The translations under genes and the position numbers were made by a program. From Corythoichthys intestinalis (Eukaryota; Chordata; Actinopteri; Syngnathiformes; Syngnathidae): DNA of 64,000 nucleotides. The notes beneath the pieces were generated by a model. That model saw only the letters and a program-made list of their open reading frames with translations, was not told the DNA's origin and searched no databases. Location: NCBI RefSeq assembly GCF_030265065.1, contig NC_080406.1, forward strand, positions 38,464,638 through 38,528,637. The letters run 5' to 3'. This document shows, piece by piece, positions 35,801 to 50,800 of the stretch; within the stretch, counting starts at the first letter, position 1; every line of letters begins with the position of its first letter.

Positions 35801-38800
35801 CTTTCGTTTTAATGTTTGAAAACATTTTTAGTTTCATTATTTACATTTTTAATAAAAAGGATGAAAACGGTTTAGATTTGTAAAATTTTGATTACATTTA
35901 CATTAGAAAAGGATATAACACACAATATTTATTATTTTTATTTAATAAAACAAATCTTGTATTCATGTTCTTACCATTTATTTAAATAAAATGTTTAAAT
36001 AATTTAAAGCTATTTTCTATTGTTTTAAAATGGAAAAACACATTAAATGTTATTGTATACTAAAAGATAAAAAGTATATGTAGTCAATATTAAAATTTTT
36101 GCTGTATTTTCTATAACAAATCCAAAAAGAATTTTTTTTTTTAAATACCTGTATGTAATAATTCAATAAATAATTAAAACAAAATGCTGTCCAATTTATT
36201 TGTTGTAAACTTTTAAATAAAAGGGGGAAAAAAATTCCAGTCTTCGATGAAAGCTGATCATTAACTTAATAAATCAGAATCAGATATGAGCAAACATTTG
36301 CTTTCCAATGCTAATTCCAGCTAACCCAATAATGCCCGACCCCAGAAATAATGAACAGAAAAATCAGATTTTTTTTTTTTTTTTTTACATTTGAAAACTT
36401 TGTGTTCTTAAACATAATTATTTTTAATTAAAAAATAATATGCATATATGTTTTCAAAATTGTATCATAAATAATACATTAAGCTATACATATGTGGTCA
36501 AATAAAAATAACTCAAGTGAGGCTGAAGACAAAGTTTTAAACAACGTTTTTTACTGCGCGACAATGCAATGAGGTGCAGAAATGCTTGCATCAAATTTGA
36601 TAGGTTTGGCAAAATAGGACCAAAATGTAAAGCCCAAAGTAACATAACAGCAAATAAGGAGGTTTATATATGAGCTGATCATTTAACAAACCTAAAAATA
36701 ATCGTTAATTAATTGACTATCAATGTAAGCGTTTGAGACAGCGATTGCCATCAACTGTACTGATTATGATGATTATTAACTGCCAGCCCGTTTCAAATAA
36801 TGGCAAATTGTGAGCTATTACACTCTCCTGCCACCAGGGGGCTCACTTGACCAAAAGAGAAGACTATTAAAATAGTCGGGGTATGTTTAAGAGCAAAGAT
36901 CTCATGAGAAACAATAGCCAAGAGGTTTGTGTTCAGTCAAGTCCGTAGCCCGTATCAGTGTCATGTTCTCACCTTACGCTCATATCAGCTTTGTACTTCT
37001 TTCCGTTGACGATGCCCAGGAGAGTCGGTGTCTGGTTGTCTTTGAAGTTTAATGTCACGTCATAAACGGCGGTCACTGGGGGAAAAGCAGGTGGCCTTCA
37101 TCTAAGATATTTAACATATTGCGCGTATGTATTTCTACGCTCTACCTGTGCCCTTGAGACACTTCAGCGTAGTGGTGAATCCCTTTGTACGTGGCAGGAG
37201 GTGATATTTGAGCTTTGGCAGGCCTTTACTCTCTGCGACCTGCATGCTTATCTGGTGCTTCTTCTCTGTAAAGCGTGTGCCTTCACAATATAGTAGAAAC
37301 TGGGGAAGAGAAGACATTTGCCATGTTAGTGCATATTTAGTCCCAGTGCTGCAATTTACAAGGGATTCAAAGATTATACGAGAGTGATCGCGAATTAGGT
37401 CTCCTGCAGTGACATGGTAAATACAGCTGGAGCAGCCACAGTGCCAAGAAATATTGAGAAAAAAAGTGGGCCAAAGGGAAGAATTTACTGATCAAGGACA
37501 TTCACTTTGAAATCCAATGACATATTTGTACTTCATTCAGCTAGATCAAAAATAATTCTTGTCAATTTGCTGAACTATTACATTTTTGTCAAGCAGCCAT
37601 ACACTATTTCTTACTGTATTATATCATTTTCATCTACCATGTTTGAGCTCAGATGGACATTTACCATTTCATTTCATTTATTTTCCCTTCAGGCATGACA
37701 AATCCAAACAAACATACAGCATTTATATGTGTTTACAGGTAATTCAACCCGAAAAGAAAAGGGCTGACGGGAGAAGCCGAAGCTTATTGAAACCCGTCAC
37801 CAGTATACCATAAAGGACGCAGAAAATATCAAATATCAATTTTTGACATTCAGATTTCGTAATGATCACAAGTTTTTTTTTTTTTTTTAAATAATAACCA
37901 TCCCCTCTGATTGTTCATTTTCCAAATAGTCCATAGTCAATCGATGTGCTCGTAATGTTGATTAGATCCTGTAGACTAGTTCATAATTTAGTACTTAGTT
38001 TATTCAGTTGATTCGATCCAGAAGATAGGGAATAGCTGAGGACCAAAGGTAGGCCGTGTCTGCCACACTCCTTTTGTTGACTTAATCCTCGTCGCAGTTT
38101 TCGTTCCTTGCTGACTCCCGACGAACATTCATCTCAAGGTTGCGCAGCTTCGTAGTAGGTTGCATCGCCATTTCGGTTGTGGACTCATGGCCTGGGGGAC
38201 TGGCGTCGCTAGGTCCTACAGAAGGACCGTCCCAGCGATCACTGTCCCACCTGGCACAATCAGAAGCTGCCAGCAGCGCACCAAAAGGAAACATCCTCGA
38301 TATTGTTCCTCTTCGAGTGTGGTCAGACACAGCGGCCGCCATCTACCCCAGCTATCCTCCACAATATCCAGACGTTAAAATGTTTTCCAGGCAGGCACGT
38401 TGTCCAGGTTCTGGCAGGACAGTGGCCAATCGACCAGTCCCATGTTGTTGCAAATTTGAAGAATTTGAAGTCAGTTGTCTGTGCATTTACAGCCAACAGA
38501 TGATATGTATGTCCTTGTGAGTTCTGATTGCTTTGAGTCCCCCCACCCCCCCCTTTTTTTTTTTGCCTTCCATTGTTTTGGGTACACTCGGTTTTGCTTC
38601 CAGCTTTGAGTTGCCACCCAGACATTATTTAAAATTTGTACAAACCAGACATTATTTAACATTTGTACAGTTCTTATAATGTCCGAGTTAGCTTGAGTCA
38701 GCAACATAATTATTTAATAAGGTTTGTTTATATCTCCTCTTAAAAACAGCCAATGACCCTGAGCTGGTCACTGCAGAATCTAGTTTGTTCCAAAGCTTTA

Positions 38801-41800
38801 CACCAGAGTAAGGAACCGAAAATGATTTTAGTGTTGTTCTAGCGTAGTGAAGTTTAAACACATTTTCTCCCCTCAAATCGTATTTCGATTCCCTAGCCTG
38901 GAAACGACTTTGCAAGTTATACGGAAGGCTATTAGTTGAAGCTTTGTACATCATCTGTCCCTTTTTGAAATTTATTAAATCATACAGCTTCAATAATTTG
39001 GATTTGATGAACAACTCATGAGTATGTGCTGTGTTTGCCTTATGAATAATCCGTATTGCTTTTTTTTGGATGACCAACAGAGGGTGTAATCGAGATTTGT
39101 AGGTGTTTCCCCAAATCTTGGCGCAGTAAGTCAAATACAGCAAAAATAGTGCACTATAAATTATTTGGAGGGCCCTGTGATCTAGTAGATTTTGAGCTCT
39201 GTAAAGAATGGAGACACTCCTAGCTAATTTATTTTTCAGTTGTCTTATATGTGCATTCCATGTTAATGAATCATCAAGTATTATACCTAATACATTGTGT
39301 TCTCTAACACGTTCAATAGCCACCTGGTTTACTTGAATGTCTAGATGTTCTTTCAGACCCAGGCATGAAAATGGGTCAGGGGTTAAAAAGGTGAGAAAGA
39401 TGTGGAGGAAATATGTTCCGGCGTTATGCCAAAATGTCCTCTGTCGGCGAAACGTCCTACATGTGGCGAATTTGACCATTTTAATTTTTCACATAAGGCT
39501 TAATATTCGAGCGGGGGTTTTTAGTTACTTGAAGGAGTTGATTTCAACCACCATTGACTTGCGCTGGCTTAGCCACTCCGGAGCCCTGAAACTAACAAAT
39601 AGCTGGCAAACTGCGCAGAATTTGTTCAAATCAACTCCAATGACTAATTAAACCCCGGCTAACTCAAAGATTAAGCCTAATGTAAAAAATTCTGAACTTC
39701 CCCTTTAAAATAAAGACCATTGAATATGACCATTAAAATGTTGTCTATAAAAGTTTTAGAGCAATAAAATAAACAACAAAAATGAATGAAATGAACAAGA
39801 ATCTTTCAAACTACTGTATTTCATAATGGGTCCAAATTATTTTTTGAACGGATCATGTGACCATAGCACCTTAGAGACAGCCGTTTGCATTGCTTAGCCA
39901 AAACTACAGCTGAGGAGGCAAAATGGATATTTAGAATTTCTTTAAACCTAAGCTTTCAAAACCTTCAACAACAACTGAGCTTGAACCCAGGATTGAGCAC
40001 GAGCAGTATCAAAAAGTCCTGGCTTTCGTGTTACCTGTTGTGCTGTAATTCCAAGTGGTGCTTGAATTGGATGCTTGTAGCGGTTGACAGTCTTTTTGAG
40101 CCAGCGCAAAGTTCGCAGCGCATGGAGATATTTTTGTCATCTTTACTGGACAAAAATGTGAAGTAATGGCTGTGTTTCCAGTGTGCAAATGCAGCCGTTT
40201 GTAGTGTATCTCCTGCCTATTTCATTGTGTCCTGGCGAGGAAGCAAGGCTATGTTGTTTTGGCCGCAAACTCCCAGCGCTCATGGCTCACGCATCATGGT
40301 AATACACGTGACCCTTTTTTTTTTTTTCCATCCCCGATTAGAAAATGTAGCATGTGATGTCACTCCCATGACTACAGTATTCTTCATTCTACATACATTA
40401 TGGGGTAATAACAAAATAATAACGTACAGGCATCAAGGAAAGTAATTTTACTCAGATTACTGATTTAGAAAAATGAACGCGTTAGATTGTTCTTTCCTGA
40501 AAGAAAGTAATCAGATTACAGTTACGCATTACTCACATAACGCGTTACTGACAACACTGCTTTTATATTACCGTTAAATACACAAGCTTGAAGCTACCTT
40601 AACGGGAGCTATTTTTTCACCGGACGCTCTGGCAGTGTTCAACGCAAGCTGCAACAAACGGCAGTAACTTTGTCATACCGCAAAATATGAAAACGATTAA
40701 AACCATTACTCACCAAATTCAATATGCTGGCAAATGCATTCATCTAAAAAAAAATTGGGAGTGAGACCTCACCTCGTCCAGCGAACGTGAATTTGTGCTT
40801 AGGACAAGATCATCTGTCGCAATTAGCGATCTTTGACACTCTTTTTTTTCCTCCCCGCATACAAACTTGTTTCTCTCTTAGCGGCTGTGATTAACCTCAA
40901 TGAAGTTGCTCTCCTAGCTTAGCTAAGCCTTGCATATCATTCGTCTTTGTAAGTTTTTAGTAACTTTGTGTACTGAATTTGAAAGGAAAATGTGTGTTTT
41001 GTTTTTGGCGAACTTTTTCATGAAGCTAAACTGTTGAAGCGACTCACACGTGGAAAAATACGATTGTACAACGTTTTAAATGTATTTATTTGGTATATTT
41101 CAGTTACCACGATTTGAGAGCTCAATGCATTGCAGAATTTACGCCTTGCGTTTGGAAAGTTTGTTTTTGGGTTTGCTGGAATAGCGTCACTGACACTCGC
41201 AGCATCAAACGGGAAGGGGTCAGCGCTGCCGCGCCAAGCCACTTCTGGCTGCATTTTCGACACATGAAAAATAACGAATACGTAGTACTGTATGACGGAA
41301 AATTTTAGTAGTTTTGTAACCGCAACGTTTTCATAGCATGGTAAACCGTGAAGGTAACCGGCACATGCCTACACCCAACCCCCCCGCACCCCCCTTAAAA
41401 GTTTTCTCATCGGATCTACACGATTCACGTAGGTCATCTTTTTTTACTTCAAAACGGCGAATTTCGCCGAAAGGTGAGAGATTTTCATGCCTGAGACCTT
41501 TTTTTGCCAAATAGCATATATTTAGTTTTACTAAGGTTTAGTGAACGTTTATTGGCATTGAACCATTCTTGTAGCTTGTCTAATTCCTCATTCACTTGTT
41601 GGGTCATTCTGTTGAAGTCGTTACCTGAGAAAAAGATATTGGTGTCGTCTGCAAAAAGTACCATTTTTAATATGCTGGATACCTTGTATATATCATTTAT
41701 ATATAGTAGAAACAATTTTGGTCCCAAGACAGAGCCTTGAGGTACTCCACATGTAACTTCAAGTTTTTCCGACCTTTTCCCACTAATTGTCACATATTGA

Positions 41801-44800
41801 TGCCTTTTAGATAGATAACTACGTATCCAGTCTAGAGCTATTCCTCTAATTCCCAGTCGCTCTAATTTATCAAATAATATATTATGATCTACTGTGTCAA
41901 ATGCTTTTTTCAAATCCAAGAAAATTCCAACAGAATACTGTCCTTGATCAATCGCATCCGTAATAATTTCCCTTGACTCCATCAGCGCTTGTGCAGTTGA
42001 GTGGTCTTTTCTAAAACCATACTGGCTGTGATTTAGTAAGCTATGCTTTGATATGAACTTGTCAAGCCTGTTATTAAAAAGTTTTTCGAGGATCTTGGAT
42101 ACTGTAATTGTGGCAGAATGGAGATAGGCCTATAGTTGTTAAATACATGTGCGTCCCCTCCTTTATATACGGGGACGACTTTCGCTATTTTCATATCATT
42201 CGGAAATGTTCCAGTTTCAAAAGAAAGATTTAAAATATGTTAAAGGCTGAATAATGTCATCTATTATAAGTTTTATAAGCCTCAGGTCCAAGCCTTGCAC
42301 GTCTGTCGAGGATTTGTTTCCCAGTGTCCCGACCAGACGCCTTATCTCAGTGTCCTTCACAGGGTGCAAAAATAAGGAGCGCAGGGCCCTTTCCTGTTTG
42401 TTATTGTATTGCACATGTGGTATGTTCTCCGCTAATTTAGGAGCGATTGTAACAAAAAATTCATTGAAATTATTTGCAATTGCAATTTGGTAGGGTTTGG
42501 TATGCTTTGCTCATATGCTTTGTACTTAATGGGTACTGCAATACAGTCAAGCACATGATTTTATACACACGTCAATTACAGTTAACCACGGGTGAAAGTG
42601 GCTAGAATTTTTTGCTGAAACTGGCTGACATGAAGGGCGTCGCGGAGCCAGAATTTTTTGGGGGTGGGGGTCAAACCTCCTAAAACCACTGAAATCCAGA
42701 GAAAACTACTTTTGGCACAGTTATACCCAAGGGCGTAGGTTTGGTTTCAACAAGACATGTGCCGGTTACCGGTTTCACGGTTTACCATGGTGTGAAAACG
42801 TCGCGGTTTCAAAACCACTAAAATTTTCCGTCATACCTTAGTACGGTATTCGCTATTTTTCATGTGCCAAAATGCAGCCGAAGTGGCTTGGTGCGGCACC
42901 GCTCACCCCTTCCCGTTTGTTGCCGTGAGTGTCACTAAACAGCCAGCAAACCCAAAAACAAATCCTCCAAACACAAGGCGTACTTTTCTTCAATTTATTG
43001 AGCTCTCAAATCGTGGTGAAATATACAAATAAATACATTTAAAACGTTGTACAATTGTATTTTTCCACGTGTGATTAGGTTCAACAGGATAGCAGTAGCA
43101 CCATTAAAAAGTTCGCCAAAAACAAAGCACACATTTTCCTTTCAAATTCAATATACAAACTAACTAAAACTTACAAAGACGAATGTTAGCCTAGGCTAAA
43201 CTGGGAGAGCAGCTTCTTTTATGTCTCACAGCCGCTGAGTGAGAGAAATGCTTGAATGAAGGGGGGAAAGAAAAAGAATCGCGTCAAAGATCGCTAATTG
43301 AGAGGGGAGGTCTCACTCCTCCCTTTTTTTTTTTTTTTAAATTTTTTTAGATGAAACCTTTCCTCAACAATATTTACATTTTAACTAATTTATAAAACGA
43401 ACTTATACATTTTTAACTAACTTATTAACTTATGAATTGTTTGTTCTTTTTAACACAAAGGCATGGCATCATGTAGACTAGAGTTGACACAGTGGCTGAA
43501 AATGGCGAAACTTCACTTGAGCTTCCCCCCTCAAAAAAAAAAAGTCATACAGTATATATTTTTAATTTTATTTAGAAGTGTTTTTACTTTTTATAGCAAT
43601 TATTTTGTTCCTACTCTAATATTGAGCAACTTGAGCTGTGGCTGTGGGTATAGTCTAGGTTCTATTTATTTTAATTTTATATAATATTTGTTATTTTTTG
43701 TTAATTTATTTATTTTCACATTATATTCATGTTCGAATTTGCAAATATGTTTTGAAAAAATCCTGTTCAATGGATTTTTTTTTTTTTTTTTTTTTTTTTA
43801 AACCCATACATCTCAAAATTTTGGAGCTATAATTGCAATACCGTGGTACCGTGAAACCGCGGTATTTTTGCTCACGGTTATCGTACCGTGAAAATCTCAT
43901 ACCGGCACATGCCTAGTTTCAACATTGGTAAGGACGCTATCACAGCATAACTTGCATGTCCACTTTTTGCTGGGGAAGGGACATTAATAAGACCAAACAA
44001 ATTGGGAGATACATTTCTCAAAAATAGCTGGTTCCCACATAAAAATGTAAAGTTAAAATTACTTTCATGGGAGGAAGTCATTTTTCAAAATGCTTGCCTC
44101 ATATAAAGGAAATGTACAGTGGTTGTGTTTTTGTGTTATTGGGTAGGGTGAGATTTTAAAAAATGTGTATAGGCTGCAAATAAAAATATATTTTTTTAAA
44201 TGATGCAGAAAATGTATTTTAATTAATGAATAAATGCACAAAATGAAGTTGAATTAACGTTAACAGAAGAAAACATACAGGAAGACACCTCTCTAAGCAG
44301 CGTTCTACTCGAGTTTTACCGGTAAGCAAGTTCACACAGTTTAATGTTATGCAAATTCTTATGCAGGTCAGACTTTCACTAGCAAAATTAGTGGCGTGTC
44401 CCCCACCTCCACAACATTGATGTCTTTTTACATTACTTACAGTGGCTGATGCTGCTGGCCGAAAAAAACTTCTAACATCCCTCCTCTTCAAAGGGGCGGA
44501 GGAGGCAGAATGTTGACATGTATTTCTGTCAGGATTGTGTGAATGTGGGGGTTCTAGTCATCAGCCAATCAAACATGCGTTTGACGGGGAAAAAATGGAC
44601 CGGCACATTCAGCTAGTGAACAGGGGTAAATGTAAGCCTGAACATAATGAAAGTAATTCGCCTAATAATGGTAGGGTCAATTCTATCCTTACAACATATG
44701 GGAAGACAATCTAAATTACCTATATCCTGAACTCGTTATATAATGCCAATAAGGTTGCTTAAAAGTTGGTGGCGAATATTTAAGCATACTTAAAAGTTCA

Positions 44801-47800
44801 TAGTGTTATATCCCTACTGTCCCTATGCAAACCTACGTCCTTGGTTATGACACACACACACAATTAAAATGGTTTTACGCATGCATTAGGCTACTGCATT
44901 ACACATTCTTTCACAATGCATACATGAGAAACTGATTTTATTATAAAGATTTTACTGATATATATTTCATATTTTTCAATGATTTGCAAAATAAGTTAAC
45001 AAAAACAGCAGTAACACCAACCCCCCCATGTGCTATTTTTTATTTTCCTCTCATTTCCTCACATCTTAATGCAAAACCCAAATTTCAACTACTTAAGAAA
45101 ATAGGATCTACATTAAAATTGAAGATAGAAGATATAAGTAACATACATTCACAAAAATAAGTACAAATGACTTACATTATGTATAGTTATATGGAATATT
45201 TTTTGAAGATCACGCAAACTTTTGAAATGATAAGGAAATAAGTGGCCTAACATTAATGAACAAAAAATAAGTCCAATGTGCACATTGACATAGAAGATGT
45301 TCTGACCCTCACCATCAGACCAAACAAAACAAAATAAGATATAGCCTCTTCAACTCTTTCCTTTCTCTTAAAGATCTGGTCAATTTTCTTTTGCATTGTC
45401 CTTTTTCATCGCATTATTTCAACAAGATCGGTCTTCTTTTTGCAGTTCCAGAAAATACGTGCATTTGAACCAATCAGAGATAACCATCTATGTTATGATC
45501 TAATCAGTCAGTATGTTAGCCAAATGAATGGACAAATGAGTCCAGGGTGGTTTGCTGCGCGCATCGTCAGACAGATTAAACTGCATCTGGGGGAGAGTTA
45601 CAAGGTGTGCATCGGCACTGTCCTCACGATTCGATTCGATTACGATTCGGAGGTTCACGATTCGATTCGATTCAGAGGGTCACGATTCGTTTAAGTTCGA
45701 TTCGGCAATGCATCGCGATGTATTAAAGCCTGGGATGCATTAAAATTCTAAAGCAAAGCATATTTTTCGTGAATCATGAGGCAACAAAAGCGGTCAGACA
45801 TTAAACAACTTTTTATTGGCTCTTGTGTCACTCCTGGTTGACGTCAAATGAAATTAGTATACCTTCATAAACACATATCACAGCATTTAATTTGTGCTTT
45901 GAATGAGACCAGCACTCCCTCTTTCTCCGCTTCAGCCATTGTTATGTTATGTCCTACGTCTCTGCTCTCTCGATTGCAACTGCGCATGTCTGTGACGTTA
46001 CTCCGGTGAGGAAGCGGATTTGGGTTCCTCGTCTCCCCTGCATTGCTTTGAATGTATAGTAGCTTCCTCTACAGGTAAACATGAGAATAGTAATACAAAT
46101 GGGAAAACCAAATCCGTTGCATCACCGGAATTGCACAGGGAAGATTTTTTAACGTACTTATATTAGAGCCTAGTTCGGGCCAAAAAAAATCCAGCCTGAC
46201 CAGGCCCGCGCGTATTAAAGCCCGACCCGGCCCGAGCAATTAACTTACCTTGCAGGCTCGAGCCCGAAAAAACCCTCAATTTCATTTTTTATTTGTATGC
46301 CCGAAGCCCGAAACCCCCCCCCCCCGAAATTTTACGTTTTATTTGTAGGATGTGATGCGTGGTTGCGTTTTTTGTGACGATCCCATGTGCATAATGATAA
46401 CAAATTAAAGCCCGTCTTTTGTAACAAATTCTCCCAGTTAAACAAAACTGTAAGATGCATTACGAAATAACGCTGGAAAGGTTTGTTAAATATATTTCTG
46501 TGTGGGATATTTTGCTCACTACATGCCTCTATGGCAATGAGAGGAACCGCAGCATATACAAAAATAAACTAAAATACTTTTAAACAACATTCTTTATTTT
46601 AATGACTCGCATTAGAACACACAAAAGAGTAACTTGCCTTAAAGAGCATACGACATGAGAAAAAAAGTCTTAAATGGCATTATTATGTGAATTAGAATCA
46701 TATTTTGAGACGATTCGACTGTATACAACAATTTAGCGCAGATGACGAGAAATTAGTCTTTTAATCTGCCGGCTAGCCACACCTACCATTATCGGGCTTT
46801 AGCGTCCCCAACAGGTGGATGACGTCAGCAGTAGACTGGGCTCATTCATTCAGCCCATTGAGGGGGAATTATTCAGAACGAGGAAAACGCGACGAAGAGA
46901 GACGCAAAATGTCATTGTTTCAGTCTCTCCAATATTTTTATAGGATTTTCTTTTTATTCAAGTATTTTTCCCCAATAGCTATATAAATGGCTTGAGAGGG
47001 ACCAGTCAGCCCGTCGAGGGGGAAATATTCACAACGAGGAAAACGCGACGAAGAGAGCTGTAAAATGTCATTGTTTCTGTCTCTTTACTTCAATATTTTT
47101 ACAGGATATTCTTTTTATCCAAATATTTTCCCCAATTGCTAAATAAATGGCATGGTCATGATAAATTACAGTCTTGTGCTAAATGGAATATGAAATCATA
47201 AAAATGCATTTATTCAGGACGACATGGCAAAATTATTCCATAATGGTCAAAACTGTCGACTTCACCTTTACTGTCGCACCTCCCGAACGATATTTTATGA
47301 CACCTAAATCGGACATATATGTCATTTCCCTTCCCCGGCTTCGGAGAATGTAAACAAACCAAAAGGCGTGACAGCTAGCCAACATGCTAACCCGAAAAGA
47401 GTGATGTTTCAAAGTCTTCCAAGCGGAAAATCACACATAACTAGCCTGGATTATTTGACATGACGACTGGGTTGTCGATTGTTTTCGTGGATCGGCAAAC
47501 CGCCCGGCGGAGAGCAATTTACAGTTCGTTCCCCGGATGAGGGTGGCTGCAGTTGTTGTGCAGCTTACGTGCTGCTAATGTGCATGAGGAGAGCTTTTTA
47601 CATGCCTATCAATGGTAAATGGTAAATGATGTTACACTTATATAGCGCTTTTCCACCTTTCAAGGCGCTCAAAGCGCTTTACACTATCTCACCATCCACC
47701 TACTGGTGACGCAGCACCAGGAGCAACGTGGGGTTCAGTGTCTTGCTCAAGGACACTTAGACGAGTTCATCAGGGCGAAGAATCGAACCCACAACCTCCA

Positions 47801-50800
47801 GGTTGGGGGACAATTACTCTACCACTGAGCCACGCCACCCCACGATATCAATGATCAAACGTAAGTAGCCCTTTATTTAAAGAAAGTCTGTAGTGTTTAC
47901 TTTGTAATAGCTGTATTAATATTTGACATAATACTAAACAAGATGTTTACTCACTTCCTCGTAAGTCCAATGGTCCCACAGTAGTCGTCGGGCTTGTTTT
48001 GGCAAATATCCACGGTGAATGGGAACCTTTTGAAACTCCAAAAAGGCGCATACACCTCTCCCTCATACAGAATGATTTTTCTGCAGCCGTTTGGCTGGCG
48101 TGATGCGAAAAATAAACGTATTAATCCGCAAAATCAGCTGAATCCTTCGTCCTCATACACAACAGTACGCTGTATAGTAGGGTGGTCCATAAAAACTCAT
48201 TTTTTAATTTTTTTGCTCCCTGGGTGGATTCTGTTTCCATTTTGGAAAAAAACAATGTGTGCAAAATTAGAAGCTAATCAAATGATATTTAGAGGTGGCT
48301 CAACAGTCTACAAGTTTGAGATTTTCCCTCAGAGTGCATATTGCATCATCATTGCTTGGGCAAGCATCTAAGTGTTGTAGTTTAAGCCTAAACTATTGTT
48401 ATGCTCATATCTTTCATCCTTTAAACTTTCGAGATGCCTAAAACACGCGGTTTTTACTTGCTAGAAGAAACATCTAATACGATTCTGGGTGCTAAACTCC
48501 CTAGTAAAGAACAAGTGTTAAGTGTATTCTTGCATCATCACATAACAAAAAACAAAAGTGTTAGTGAAAGTGCAGCTACAGTTACAAGTGAAATAGAAGG
48601 TTATTGGAAAAAAGCCAGGATTCCTGTTCAAAGAAAAGACAAAATTATAGAAAAAATAAAGAAATTATTCTATCAGTGGAAACTTTTGAAGAAAAACAAA
48701 GGGAGAGGAGGAAAACAAGAGGCAAATGAGAAAGAATTCAAAATTGCAAGGAAGGACCTATTTGATGTGGCACATGCTAATGCAATGTCATTAATTAGCA
48801 TTCAAGAAGACAAAGACTTCTTAATTGCACAACGGGAACCTGGCCGCCGCGGCTCAATGGGTGCATTGGACACCAAACTTGCTGCAACTGAAGCAAGGTC
48901 ACAACAGCGAGAAAATGAGCTGAAGAGGCGCAGACAAAAACACATTGATGAAACTGAGGCATCTACAAGTCAAGTTGTATTGGAAGAATCCTCATCAGCA
49001 CATACAACTGATCTAGATGAAGAGGACTCTTCATCAACTTTGGATTTAGATATAGAACAAAGACAGAAGAAAGAAGCTCCGCAGACGAAGCAGTGTCGAC
49101 CAAAGAATGTTTGGACCCCAGAACTCACAGCAGCTCTGGATAGGACAGGTATGACAGATAGGAATGCTCTGTTTGTAGTGGCTGAAACTGCCAAAAGTTT
49201 GGGACATGCTCCCAGGGAGATTAATATCAGCCGTTCGAGTGCTAAACGATACAGAGAAAAACACCGTCGCCAACAATGGATGGATCTACACAATGCATTC
49301 AAAGCTGAAGGGAAAACTTGCATTGTGCATTGGGATGGCAAATTATTGCCATCTCTCCTTTGTTCAACGAAGCTCATTGACCGTCTTCCAGTTTTGATTA
49401 CAGATGTCTCTACTGGAGAAACTCAGCTTCTTGGTGTTCCAAAATTGACTTCAGGAACTGGCGAGAACCAAGCTACAGCAGTTTATGAACTGTTACAGGA
49501 ATGGTCTTTGGAAGAAAAAGTTGCTGGCTTTTGCTTTGATACAACTGCATCAAACACAGGACGTCGGGCTGGAGCGTGCATTCTTCTAGAACAGAAACTT
49601 GGACATGCAGTCCTTAATTTAGCATGCCGCCATCATATTTATGAAATAATTCTTGGTGCAGTATTCTCTACATGCTCAGGAGCTTCCTCAGGTCCTGATG
49701 TCCAACTATTCCGTCGGTTCCAAAAGAACTGGGAATCCCTTGACAAGTCCAAGTATCAAACTGGGGAGGACTTAGAGGTGCTGCAACCTGACAGGGAACG
49801 TATCCTAGAGTTTGCAGAATCCAAGTTGGCACAGGGTAATCACAGAGATGATTACAAGGAATTCTTAGAGTTAGTGGTTGTTTACCTTGGAGGAAACGTT
49901 CCTGATTTCAATTTCAAGAAACCTGGAGCTTTTCATCATGCCAGATGGATGGCAAAAGTGTTATATTGTCTCAAGATTTGGATGTTCCGTTGTCAAATTA
50001 GACATCTCACTAAGGCTGAAGAGTCATGTGTTTGTGATGTGAGTATTTTCTCAATCCTCATATATGTGGAAGCATGGTTTTCTGCCCCCAATGCAGCAGT
50101 TGCTCCTCGAACAGACTTGGAGACACTGAGGAAACTGCACTCTTATCATAATGACCGTGTTGGAAGAGCAGCCAGGGACAAATTGCAGAATCATCTGTGG
50201 TATGTATCAGAGGAACTTGTGGCATTGTCCTTGTTTGATGAAACTGTTTCAACCGAGACAAAGCAGTGTATAGTGACAGCCATGATCCCTGAAGAATCAG
50301 ATGAAAGCAATCAGTCTGCTGATGAGGATCCCCCAAAACGTGTTGAATTGAAAGGTGCCGTGATTCCACCACTTGAATCCTTTGCAACTCACAAGTCCAT
50401 CCGGTTGCTGAAATACCTGGAAATCAACAGCGACTTCCTGAATGAAAACCCTGAAGACTGGAAACATAATGCTTCATTCAAAGCAGGTCTAACAAAAGTA
50501 AAAAATCTTCCAGTTATCAATGATGTGGCAGAGCGAGGGGTCAAACTCATTGAGGATTTTAATGCTCGACATACAACAAAGGAAGACCAACTACAGTTCC
50601 TTCTGGGTGTTGTATCACAACACCGTAAGATATTTCCCACATCTTCAAAGTCTCTTCTAGCATCTGGACAACAATGAGTGCTTGGCAAGCATGATAACAC
50701 GTCTACGAGCAGCGAATACCCAGTTTTCTGACGAACGCTGGGGGGGATCCAGGTACCTGCTAGATAGGGACCTTGAGCCACCCCTAAATATTAATTGATT

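Larger units (their letters stand above)
37831..42540 (-). mobile_element. LINE, 5'-truncated, interrupted by a hAT
   Basis: Reverse transcriptase motifs are read on the - strand from 42540 downward: NYRPISILP, KDHSTAQAL, LKKAFDTVDHNIL, GVPQGSVLGP, LFADDTN and LGIILDDSLTWNAHI. The C-terminal region ends at 38688. No endonuclease is seen upstream of 42540. A frameshift lies near 42100. A hAT element at 39360-41493 splits the gene between KTKYMLFG and the VLGIILDD block. It is of the CR1/L2/Jockey-like type, and the exact clade is not determined. Confidence 0.8.

Noticed and set aside
37831-42540. Retroviral or LTR-type reverse transcriptase
   Set aside because: The FADD and GSVLGP context and the WGN-type C-terminal region are those of a non-LTR LINE. 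No LTRs, protease, integrase, capsid or envelope region is seen anywhere in the window.
45440-45743. Open frames with FDSxxxHDSIRF repeats
   Set aside because: They come from the 'gattcgattcg' subterminal repeats of the outer hAT-like element.
47770-47840. tRNA-like sequence with A and B boxes
   Set aside because: It is the head of a tRNA-derived SINE with its own target duplication. It lacks a complete cloverleaf and is not a tRNA gene.
49046-49377. Open frames on - across the 747-codon gene
   Set aside because: They are shadows of the + strand transposase gene. No motif is seen in them.
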